64,000 bases of DNA from an uncultured beta proteobacterium. GTDB taxonomy: Bacteria > Pseudomonadota > Gammaproteobacteria > Burkholderiales > Burkholderiaceae_C. This document shows positions 24,001-36,000 of this stretch, piece after piece (position 1 is the first letter of the stretch; every line of letters starts with the position of its first letter). The position numbers and the translations under genes are program-made. The notes beneath the pieces are model-generated. The model was not told the DNA's origin and searched no databases. It saw nothing but the letters and a program-made list of their open reading frames with translations. The DNA is taken from contig CAIRBF010000226.1 in NCBI GenBank assembly GCA_903876715.1, positions 1-64,000 on the forward strand, given 5' to 3'.

Positions 24001-27000
24001 ACCGTCTCGACGTGGATCGTCTTCTTGCTCAGGAAGCCGCCACCGGTCTTCCAGGTCTTCTCGGTGCGCGTGGAGTTGGCGTAATCGCCGGCATAGTGCT
24101 GCTTCTTGACGTCCACCCAGTCCGTGGCCGCCTTCTCGTTGGCGTGCGCGAACTCGTAGCGCCACTGGGTCGTGTCGCTGAAATCCGCCGTCTTGAACAC
24201 CACCTGCGGCTGGCTGCCGATGTAGGTGTAGACCTTGAACGTCTTGGTGTCGTAGACCTGCGTGACGTTGGCCGTGACATCGATCGAGTCGTCGACCTTC
24301 TGCTCGTAGAGCACGAGGTAGACGAAGTCGTCGACCACGGGGCCTGCACCCGCCGAACCCAGGCGCACCAGACTCTCGGACTCCAGCAGCGGCGTCGCGT
24401 CGCGCAGTACGTCCTTCTGGTTGACCTTGTTGTCGTCCTTGATCAGGAAACCAAGATCGATGAAGCCGGGGATCACCTCGAAGCTGTTCTGCTCGAACTT
24501 CTCGATCCGGGTGCGGGTGAATTCCTGGCCCTCGACCCAGGCGTAGTACTGGCCCTCGACAGGGGCGTAGGCCAGCGCCTGCCCGGCCGACGGCGTGGAG
24601 GTGCTGCGCAGGTCATAGCGGACCGAAGCGACGTCATCCTCAGACGCCGCGGGCACGAGCACACCCTGGAAGGCCTGGACCTTCACCGCCCCGTCGGTCG
24701 AGGTGTAGACCGTGCGGGTGAGATCCGTGGTGTCGTTGATCGTGATCGTGCCGACCCGGTTGGTCGACACGTCGATCTGGTCGGCGGCGAGCTTCCACTT
24801 GCTGCGGTTGTCGATGCTGACGCCTGCGTAGCCGCTGGCCGCCCGCAACTCGCCGTTGCCGGTACTGACGACCTGGCCGGTCAGGGTGATGCGGCCGCCC
24901 TTGGCGACGATGGGGTCGAGCAGGACGGTGCCGCTGGCGGCGTCGAAGAAGCCGGTGACCGGCACGTTGTCGGCGCCATAGCTGATGCCGGCCAGCGTGT
25001 TGCCCAGCGCGTCGGTGAAGCCGGTGGAGCGGCCCGGGTCGAAGTTCTCGGCGATGGTGAGCGTGTACTGGTCCACACCGCTCTGCACCAGGCCGTTGAT
25101 GTTCAGGTACTGGGCGCGGATGTTGATGTCGCCCAGCGACAACACACGCGAACCCGGGGCTCGGATGGCGTCTTTCAGCGCCGCGATCGAGGCATTCGCT
25201 TGGGGCGTCTGACCCGCCACCGGGTCGAAGCCCCTGAAGACCAGGCCGCGGGTCTGGCCCGCCGCGTTGTAGACCTGGCTTCTGAACTGCGCCGTGTAGT
25301 CGACGTACTGCCGCGGGTCGCGCGCCGAGTGGTACCAGGCGTCCGAGCTGAGGTCGAAGTTGCCCTTGGCCGCGACATCCACGCTGCCGGCGCGCAGTTC
25401 ACCGGTCACGGTGATGCTGCCGTCGAGATTCTTCAGGACCAGCCTGCCGCCCTCGTTGACCACCTGGCCACGGACGTAGAGGTCCTGCGGCAGGGGCGGG
25501 ATGGTCAGGTCGTAGGCGGCGCTCGGATAGCCGTCCTGCACGACCTGGATCAGGCTGCCGTTCGCGCCGTTCAGGTCGGCCGCGCCACCGGGCATCGGGT
25601 TCGAGTCGAAATACACCTTGCCCGGTGACATCGTGACGAGCTCACCGCCCACCACCTTGGTCTTGCCACCCGCAGCCACGCCGATGTCGTTGACCTGCAG
25701 CCCGAAGGGCGAGGTGTTGAGCACGTTGACGGTGGCGCCGCCGCGGGCCTTGAGCTGGCCTCCGAAAAGGTCCGCAGGCAAGGTCTGGCCGGGCGCGGCG
25801 ACCTTGATGATCTGGGTATCGACGTAGATCGATCCTGGCGCCGCTTTCAGGTCCGGCAGGTCGAGCACGAACACGTCGAGCTTCTTCGGCGCCACCAACG
25901 CCCCGCCTTCGCTGCCGAGGGTCTCGGCAATCCCCAGGTCCTTCAGGGTCTGCTCGATCTGCTCGAGTTCGGCCTGGTAGCGCGCCACCGCGTCAGCATT
26001 GCCGCCATGGCTGACGATCCAGCCGCGCAGCGTCTCGCTGCGCTCGATCAGCTTGTTGCCGACGTTGGTGTAGAGCAGGCGCGGCGCCTCGAGTTCGCGC
26101 GGCTTGATGACGTAGAACTTGCCGTCGAGGTTGCGGCGGAAGGAACTGCCCACGTCGCTGCGGTAGACCAGCGCCGGGGCCCATTGGTCGCCGGCGTAGT
26201 TCTGCGTGGCCAGGTTCAGGGTCGCGGCGGCCCCGACGTAGCGATACACCTCACCCGCCGACTCGACGAAGGTGGCCCCCGGAACGCCCTGCACGGTCCC
26301 GGTAGGAGCTTGCACCGTCACCTGGGTCCAGCGTGTGGCGTCGGCGTAGTTCTGCTTCTCGAGCATCAGTGCGGTGTCGGCACCCGGCCCCGCATCGAAC
26401 ATGTAGTACTGGCCGACCACGCCGGCCGGGGTCCCCGGCCCGCCCGCGGGCTCGGCCACGAGCTTGACCAGCGTGCCGCTGAACACATCGACGGCGATGT
26501 CGTTGGCACGCAGCATCTCGTAGACGTAGTCCTGGTCGGCATCGAGCTGCAGCGCAGCCTTCTCGTCCGACGTGAGTGCCGTGCCCAGCCTCGCCGGGTC
26601 GAGCTGCGTCTCGCCGTTGACCTTCAGCGGCAGGATGTGCAGCAGCAACTGGTTCTGGATGCCGGCTTCGACGCGCGCGTCCGGCGCGAGCTTGAGCTCG
26701 TTGGTGCTGCGCGTCAGGCCGCCATCGGGCACGTCGACGGCATAGGGGATCAGCGAGATCGACAGCACCAGCCCCTCGGTCGAGGGCAGGGTCATCCCCT
26801 GTTCGGCGACCAGATTGACGTCGCGCAGGGCCCGTACCGAGGTCTTGCCCAGCAGTTCGACCGTGTTGGCCTCGTTGATCTCCATCGTCGACCTGGGCAC
26901 GCCCACGCCGGCCAGGCTGACGATGGTCATGTTGGCCGAGGCATCGCCGCGCAGCAGGTTGGGCACGGCGAAGGCGTCCCGTCCAGCGAGCAGGTTGACG

Positions 27001-30000
27001 TTCTGGCCCCGCAGCGTGGCGCCGTCGGCGCTGACGGTGTTGGTGGCGTCGACCGTGCCTTTGGCGATCGCCCCGCCGCCGCTGACCAGCGCCGCCGAGA
27101 ACAGCGTGCTGCCCGGGTTGAGCCGGGTGTCGGTCTTGGAGGCGATCGTGATGTCGCCGCTGGGGTTGATCAGTTCGGCACCGTCGAGCTCGACCCCGCT
27201 GCGGGTCTTGGTCGCGAGATTCGATGCGCCGACCGACAGGCTCGCGCCGGCAATGCCCTCGATGCGAACCGTGTCGGTGGCGTACACGTCGACCAGGGTC
27301 TCGATGCGCAGCTTGCCGGGCTGTTCGCCCGATCCGCTCACATCGATCCGGGTACCCTCGCCGATATAGACCTGGGCGGCGAGGGGATCGGCGTCGGTGC
27401 CGAAGTCGGTCGTGCTCGCGAGTGCGTCCAGGCTGATGCCACCGGCCGAGCCCGAGCGCAGGTTGTTGCTGAGCGAATAGCGGTCCTTCTCGACCCGGTT
27501 GCGCGCGAGCACGCTCACGTCGGCCGCATTGATCTGGTTGCCGGCGCCGACACGCACCTCGGTCGCGCCGCTCGTCTCGTTGCGCACCAGGGCGCCGCTG
27601 CCGGCGTAAATGCCGACCGCCACGTTCAGACTCTTCGAGTCGGCGTCCTGATCGTGCGTGGCCGTCAGCGCCAGCGTGTCGACCTGGATGTGGTTGTCAT
27701 CGCCCATGACGACGACGGAATCGCTGTCGATGATCATCACCGAGTAGCTGCCGGCAATCCCGCCCAACATGACGCCTCCGGCAGCCGCGACGCTCTTGAC
27801 GTCCACGGTATCGAGGCTGTCCGTGTTCAGGCGCAGCACCTGGGCCGTGATGCGAACGTCGTCGCCCAGACCCGCCTGGACCTTCGCCCGGTCTTCGACC
27901 GAGGCGATGGCCATGCCGACGGCCAGCCCGGTGGACGCGGCGATCGATTGCGTGTCCACTGTGGCCGTCTGACGCCCGAGGGCGCCGACGTCGATCTCGC
28001 GGGCGCTCACCTCACTGTCGTCGATCCGGGCCGTGACCACCGGCCGAAGGACGATATCGGTGACCGTGCCGCTGCCCGCAGCATCCCCCGCGCCCGCGCC
28101 GACCGCCACCGCAACCGCCTTCTCGACCGCGTTGGCGTCCATCAAGCCGGCCGCGTTGACCTTCAGGTCGCCCAGCAACGCAAGCTTGGCGTCAACAACC
28201 TTCGCATCGATGACCGAGTCGATGACAGCCGAAGCGCGGGCCCCACCGCCGGCCAGGCCTATGAGCCCCGCCGATACCGACACCACCTGCGCCATCGCAT
28301 CGATCTCGGCCTCACCGCCAGCAGCGATCAGCAGATCGCCCTTCCCCAGGACCGATGCGCCATCCAGACCCGCGATGATGGTCTGGTCGATCAGGTTGTC
28401 GGCGAGCGAGACGCCGATCGAGGCTGCCCCGCCGATCCCGATGGCTGCCGAGATCGAGCTTGCTTTGGCGCTGGCATCGATCTTTGAGCGGTCGACTGCC
28501 AGCAGAACGATGTCGCCCTCCGCGACGATCTCAGTGATGCCCTTGTCGGACCGCTGCCCGAGCGCCAGGACCGTCACGTTGACGATGTTCTCGGTGCTGA
28601 CCCCGACACCGCTGAGGCTGACTGCGAACTTACCTGCCGAGACCGCCGATGACGAAACCCTCATGTCAGCCATGACCAGCTGCTCAGATTGGGCGGCGAT
28701 CGTGACATCGCCACCGGCATCGAGTGTCGAGCCGAGCACCAGCGCTTCGACCATCAGGGGCTTTTCGGACAGCACCTGCTCCCAGCGCGATCGATCCGCG
28801 TAGTCGGCCTTCAGCAGCAGGGAGTCTTCGTCCTTGCGATCGAGCGCCTCCTCGCCAACATAGCGATAGGTATCGCCGGCTCGTGCGCCACCGTTCCCGG
28901 CTGCGAGATAGACGGTCTGACCGTTGACGATCCGGTCGGGATCATCGCGGGACGAATCGAAGGTTGATGCAGCCGCCTCACTCGGGTCGGAACCGATGTA
29001 GTTGCGTGCGATGCCGACCCCGATGGAGGCCGCCACGCCGACGAGGCCGGCGGCCACCGCGACCGACAGGCCACGGATCTCCGAGACGATCACGGCGGTA
29101 TTGCGGGTGTTGACCAGGATGTCGCCGAGGGACGCCGTGAGCTTGCTGTCGACGACCAGCGCGCTGGTTTCGCCCATGATCACATTGTTGGCCGACGCAC
29201 CTGCGCCGGACACCGCCACACCGACCTTGCCGAACCCCGCGGCGATCGACGCAGCAATCGCCCAGACCGAAATCGACGCGGCTTCGAGCGCAATCACGGA
29301 AACGTCGGACGAGCGGGCGGTGACCCCGTGGGTGGCGTCGCCGATCAGGGCAACGACACGGTTATCGATCTGATTGCGCGCCAGGGCAGCGCCGATCGAC
29401 ACCCCGACGCCAGTCACGCCAGCGGCCGCAGCAATCGAGGCGGCACCCGCCAGCGCCGAGATCACCGAGCGATCAGTCGCAAGCACATCCACCCTTTCAG
29501 CGCTGATGCCGCCGACCCGGTCCCCGTCAATCTCCGCCGTGACATCCATCTGGATGCGGTTGTAGGTGCCGACACCAGAACCCGCGACACCCACGCCGAC
29601 GCTGCCGCCCGCCAGCGCCACGGAGCCACTGAGCACCAGCGCACCGATGGTCTGCGCGGCAAGCGCATCGATACCCAGATCGCCGCCGGCCTGGATCTGT
29701 GCGTCGCTGATCGAGGCCCGAGTCTGCGCGCGCGCGGTGGCTTCGTCGTTGTCGTAACCGATCCAGTTGCGCGCGAGGGCGAAGCCGATCGACGCGCCGA
29801 TGCCGTTCGAGCCTGCACCAACAGCCAGCGAGGCCGCAGCCACGGTGGAGAAGATCTGCGCGCTGTTCGCGGCGCTGATCATGACGTCGCCATCGACCTC
29901 GGCGCTGCTGTTGGCGAACTCGGCGACCGTGCTCGTGGCGATCCGGTTGAACGCAACAGCCCCGGCCCCGCTCACCGCAACGCCCGTGGATCCGGCGATG

Positions 30001-33000
30001 GCGAGACCCACCGCCGCGGCGGCGGCCACCGAGTTGATCGAACTGCGACTGACCTCGAGCTTGCTGGCATCCGAGTCGGAGACCCGCACCACGTAGCTCT
30101 TGCCGTTGACCAGCACGGCCTGCCAGGCCCGGCCCTTCTCGATCACCTGCAAGCGGATGTCCGGCACCACGACTTCGAAGTACGAGGTGTTGCCGTAATT
30201 GACCCTGCCGAGGTCCTGATCCTTCAGCTCGCTCGTGCCGATGTACTCGTAGACCAGCCCGCCGGTGCCGCCGCCCCCGTAACCTTGCAACACCTTGACG
30301 CGGTCACCGGTCTTGAGCGTCTGCTTCGTGTTGCCGCTGTCGTAGGTCCAGAGAATCTCGATGGTCGGAAGCGCGGGCAGTTCGATCTTGTTCTGCGCCA
30401 GCGCCGTACCCAGCGCGCGCAGGACCTGCTGGTCCTGTTCCTCGTCGGCGTCGTGTTCGTTGACGCTGGTGTCGTCCTTGTCCGAATCGCGCGATGACGC
30501 ATCATCGAGCGCGGCCGCGGTCAGGTGGCCGGCCTGCGGAACACTGAAGAGCGGCACGGCGCGCGAAACCGCGTTGATCCACAGCGCACCGCTGCGGGCT
30601 TGCACCTGGTCCACACCCTCGATCCGGGCATCGGTGTCCCCGCCGATCTGGTTGAAGGCGAGCGACAGACCGATGGTCACCGCCACCGCGGTCGATCCTG
30701 CAAAGGAGGCACCGAGGGAGGCGGCACCGGCGACGGCGTCGATCGATGCAGCGTTGTCGGCATGCACCCGGATCGAATCCGCCGCGAGCCGCACGCCGTC
30801 CTGGACCAGGGCCTGGACGTCGAACAGGATCTTGTTGGAGGTGAACACGCCGCCGACCGCCACCGAGACCCCGGTCTGCGCCGATGCGGCCACACCGACC
30901 GTGGTCGCCCTCACGACCGCCTCGATGGTCGCCCGCGACGCGGCGTCGACTGTGATGTCCCCTTCTGCATCGACCGACGAGCCTTCGATCAGGCTGCGCA
31001 GGACGGCGCGGTTCTCCTGGGTGGCCATCTGGCGCCACAGGCTACGGTCATAGTAGTTCTGGGCCCCGAGGCTGATGCCCTCGTCCTTGCTCTGGTCGGC
31101 CCCGACATACTCGTAGGTCTGCCCAAGGAGCGGCCCGTCCTTGATCTGCACCGTGTCGCCGAAGCGCAGTGTCTTGACCGCCTGGGTGTTGTCCGACACC
31201 GGACGCCAGAGCAGCGGATCGCTGTAGACCTGGGTCGCCAGGTCGATGCCGTTCGCCTCGCTGAGGGCGGGTCCGACGTACCGGTACGTTCCCGCGAGCG
31301 GGCCGCCCTGGACCTGAACCATGTCGTCCGGGCGCAATTCGTCGACCTTCTGGGTGCTGGCGAGGGTCGCGCTGCGCTTCCAGCCGATCTCGTTCAGCGC
31401 GACCGACAAACCCAGAGCCACCGCCGGCGTGGACTGCCCGCCAGCCCCGACCGCGACCGAGAGGGAGCGCACCAAGGCGTTGATGAGGGTCTCGTCCGCA
31501 CCCAGCACGGAGACATCGCCGGCGACGCTCAGGTCGCTGTCGCGGATCACGGCCTCGGAACCGCCCTGGATGTTGTTGACCGCGATCGAGCCGCCACCGG
31601 CGACCGCCAGCGCGTCCTTCAGTCCGGCAGAAACTGCAATTCCCGTGGCTGTGACGGTGGCATCGATGCGGCCCCGACGCTCGACGCTCACGAGGACATC
31701 GCCATCGACCGACACGGCGCGGCCACCCTGGGCCGTGCCGATCATGTCCGCGACGGCCTCGCTCTTCACGCTGTTGCGCGCCATCGCCAGGCCGACCGAG
31801 ACGCTCTTGACGGATTTCGAGCCCACCGCCACGGCCAGAGAGGACGCCCGGACATCGGAGACGATGGCGGCTTCGTCGGTGGCCTTGATCCTCAGGTGGC
31901 CACCGGTGTCGACGCCGCGGTGTCCCAGCGAGGCGCGGGTGTCGCTGCTGACCCGGTTCAGCGTCAGCACCGCGCCGACCGAGATGCTGTCCGATTCACC
32001 GAAGGGCGTGATGCCGAGCACCTTGCTCGAGTTGACGATGCGCGCATCGATCTTCGCGGTCGACTTCGACGTCACGTCGATGTCGCGACCGGCCTGGATG
32101 TTCAGGTTCAGGGTCTGCGCGACCGTCTCGAGCGGCTGCTCGTCGCCGAAGACGCTGCCGGCCAGGGCATCGACGGTGTTGGCAAGGATGTTCTGCGGCG
32201 CCCAGCCGACGGTGTTGAAGGCCAGGGTGGCACCGATGGCGTAGCCTCCGGATTCGACCTTCGACTGAATGGTGCCGTCGATCTTCGCCGAGTCGGTGGC
32301 TTCGACCTTGAAATCCTGCCCCGCGTCGATGCTGCCGTCGCGGACCTCGGCCCGGGCGGCGGCGAGGACGGCATTGGTCGCGATCACGCCATTGAACGCG
32401 ATGTCCTCCCCCTTGCCGAAGGAGCTGCCGCCGCTGGACATGACCTTGCTGTTGACCCTGGCGCTGATCGACGCCGCTTCCACGGCTTGCACGACGATGT
32501 CGCGGCCAGCCTCCACCCCTTGGCCGACGATCAGCGCGTGCGCGCCCGCGCGCACATCGTTGCGCACGACCACACCGCCGAAGGCGACCGAGTCGGAGGA
32601 ATTGAGGGTGGTGAGACCGGGAAGGTACTCATCCGGGTCGATGTCACTGAGCGGAAGCCAACTGGACTTGTCGAGGAAGTTCGTCTTCGACAGATCGCTG
32701 ACATCGCTCTGCGGCAACAAGGCGCGCGTGTAGGTGACGCCGGCCTTGCCCAGGACCTTGCGCCACCTTTGCGAGTCCGACCACTTCTCCAGGCCCAGGT
32801 CGACATCCTGCTCGTCCTGTCCGACGTATTCGAAGAGATCTCCTTCGACAGCGCCGTCGCCATCGACCTCGACCGTGACCCGCTCACCGGTGCTCAGGAG
32901 TTCGGCCTTCTCGTAGCTGGAATACTTGGCGCTGGCCACCCGGACCGAGTCGCCAGCCTTGATGCTCTGGGCGGGGGAGCGGTCGGTATAGGTCGGCCCG

Positions 33001-36000
33001 CCCAGCATGTCGGAGATGGCGCGGATCACCAGACTGAGGCCGGCGTCGCTGGTGGCCTGGGAAATCGCCTCCAGCTTCACAAAGGCGCGGATCGACGCCT
33101 CCTCGTTGGCTTTCACGATCACGTCACGGCCGGCCGTGACAGCGCCCGGTTGCGACGGGTCCAGCACGAGTTCGCGGATCGCCGCGTCCGTGCGGGCGCT
33201 GACGAGGTTGCTGGTCAGCACAGCGCCCACGGCCACGGCCGAGGCGCCCTTGATCGCGACCGACTTCGAGGTGGTCTCGTTGCCAACCACGGCACGCAGG
33301 GTGGCCTTGTTGTCCGCGGTGACGCTCACATCACCGCCGGCCTGCACGACCGAGTCGGTGATGTAGGCCTCGACGCGCGCGGGATCCTCGTCACCGATGT
33401 CGGTGCCGACGAGCGCGTCGATCGCCTGGAAAAGGATGTTCTGCGCCTTCCAGCCGACCGTGTTGAAGGACAACGTCGCGTTGATGCCCTTCTTGCTCGA
33501 CACCACGTTGGACGAGTTGCTCGCGTCGATGACGGCCGTGTTCAGCGCGTTCACGTCCACCAGGCCCACGCTCGTCACCGTGCTGCCGACGATCTGCGCA
33601 CTGGCGTGGGACAGCACGAGGTTGGTCGCGACGATCCCGCCGGCGGCGATCGCGTCGCCCTTGCCATTGATCTCGCTGCCGCCGGTGGCGGTCACCTCGC
33701 TGTCGTTGACGGCACGGATGGCCGCTGCCTCCACGGCCGAGACGGTGACCGTGCCGGCGTCGACGACGGCGTCCTTCAGCAGCGCCTGCGCGCCGGCGCG
33801 CACGTCGTTGCGCACGACCAACATGCCCAATGCCACGGCGTTGTCCGTGGACACGTTGACGTCCGGGATCATCGTGCCGGCGTTCACGCGGTCCCAGTAG
33901 CCGTCGTTGGCGTAGTCTTCCTTCGAAAGGTCGATCCTCGCGTCGCGCCCCATGTAGCGGTAGTTGGCGCCCGGTTCGCCACCGTCCGTGTGGGCCTGAT
34001 TGACCCGCACCAGCTCGCCGAACTTGAGGTTCTGGAAACCGTCCGAACTCTCGTACTTGAAGTCCTTCGCCGCTTCGGCCACCTTGGCCAGGGCGGCCTT
34101 CGCCACGGCCACGGCGCCGCTGCCGGCGGTGCTCGCCGACGACACCATCTTCACATTGGCGAACACGCCGGTCCGGTCGGCGGCGTGGATGAGCAGATCG
34201 CCGCCGGACTGGACATGCCGATCCTGCCCCCCCTGGAGCGAGAACGCCGTGCTGTATTCGACCACCGCCTGCACGTTGGCCGAGACCATGTTGCTGGCCA
34301 GCACCGCCGAGGCCGAGTCCCCCGAGCCGCCGAACAGCACCGAGGCGACGTTCTCCGGGCTGTTGCTCACCGTCGAGTTGAGGCTCGTCGAGCTGACGGC
34401 ATCGACCGTGAGGTTCCCACCAGAGACGAGCACGGTGTCGAAGGCGCGCGCGCGGGCCCCCGCGGACTGCTCTTCGCCGATGCCCGCGCCGAGCAGGGCC
34501 TCGAACGCCAGTTCGAGGACGTTGCGGGGCTGCCAGCCCAGCGCGTTGAAGGCGACCGCGGCGCCGGCCGCGTCGGCCGAGCTGGTCATGGTGTTCCTCA
34601 AGCGCGCGTCAATGCCGGAGTCGTTGGTGGCGCGCAGGACCACGTCGCCACCGGCCTGCAGACGGCTCCGCTGGGCCAGCACGGCAGCCTCGCCCAGCAC
34701 CAGGTTGCTGACGAGTGTCCCGCTCGCCGCCACGCTGTTGCCGCCGCCGAAGCTCCCGCCGCCCATGGACGTGACCTTGCCTTCCGACACGGCACGCAGG
34801 TCGGTCCGCCCGGTGGCGAGGATGCTGATGTCCGCATCGGACGAGTCACCAGAAGTCAAGGTGCTGTCGAGCACGCTCGCGGTCGCACCGCCGCGCAGGT
34901 CGTTGACGACCACGAGGGCGCCGACGGCCATCGAATCCGATTTCGACAGGTTGACCTTCGGAATCGCCCCGGAGACGTTGTCCGAAGACACGCGTGACCA
35001 GCGGGCGGTGTCGAAGAAATTCGCCTCTGCAAGGTTGATCTGGCGGGGTTCACCCAGGTACTTGTAGACACCGCCCGGTACGCCACCGGCCGTGTGCTCG
35101 CTCGCCAGATAGACACGGTCGTCCTCGTTCACGCTCTGCAAGCCCGAGCGGGTGGTGAACTTGTAATCGTTGACCAGGTCGCTGATCAGCTTGCCGATGA
35201 TGCTCGCGCCACCGTCGTTGGTCACGCTCGAGGTCGCCTTCATCAGGCTCTTGGCGTCGATCGTCGCCGACTCGAAAGACTCGACCGACACGCCGCGCCC
35301 GCTGTCGAGCGTGCTGCGCGTCACTTCGGCGCGCGTCTGGCTGGCCAGGCGGTTCATGGTCAGCACGGCGCTCGCCGCGCCGCCGCTGGCACCGGTCAGC
35401 GCCGAAGCGGCCGAGGTGGCTTCGTTGCTGAGCGTGGCGGTGAGCTTGGCACCTTGCGTGACCGCGACCTTGATGTCACCCGTGGCATCGACCTGCGAGT
35501 CCACGACCCGCGCGACGTTGGCGCTGCCCTGATCGATGCTGCCGATCTCGGTGCCCAGCAGCGCGTCGATCGCGAGTGCAAAGACGTTGCTCGGCAACCA
35601 GCCGATCGTGTTGAAGGCCAGCATCCCGCCGGCGGCGTATTCGCCGGACTGGATGATGCTCTTGTTGTTGGCGGTCAGGGTCGAAGTGTTGTCCGCCTGG
35701 ACGACCGCGTCACCCGTGCGGGTTTGTACGTTACTTTCCAGCAACTCAGCCGCCGCACCACCCAGCATCCGGTTGGTCGCGACCGTCGCGTTCACCGCCA
35801 GGCTCGTGCCCTTGCCGAAGGCGCTGCCGCCCGAGCTCTTGGTCAGGCTGTCCAGGTCCGCCGTCAGCGTCGCATTCGAGAGCGCCCGGATCGTCAGCGA
35901 GCCGACCTCCACCTCGGAGGCGTTGCTCAGGCGCGCGAGTGCACCCCCCCTCACGTCATTGAGCACGACCGTCCCGCCGATCGCGGCAGAGTCCGAGCCG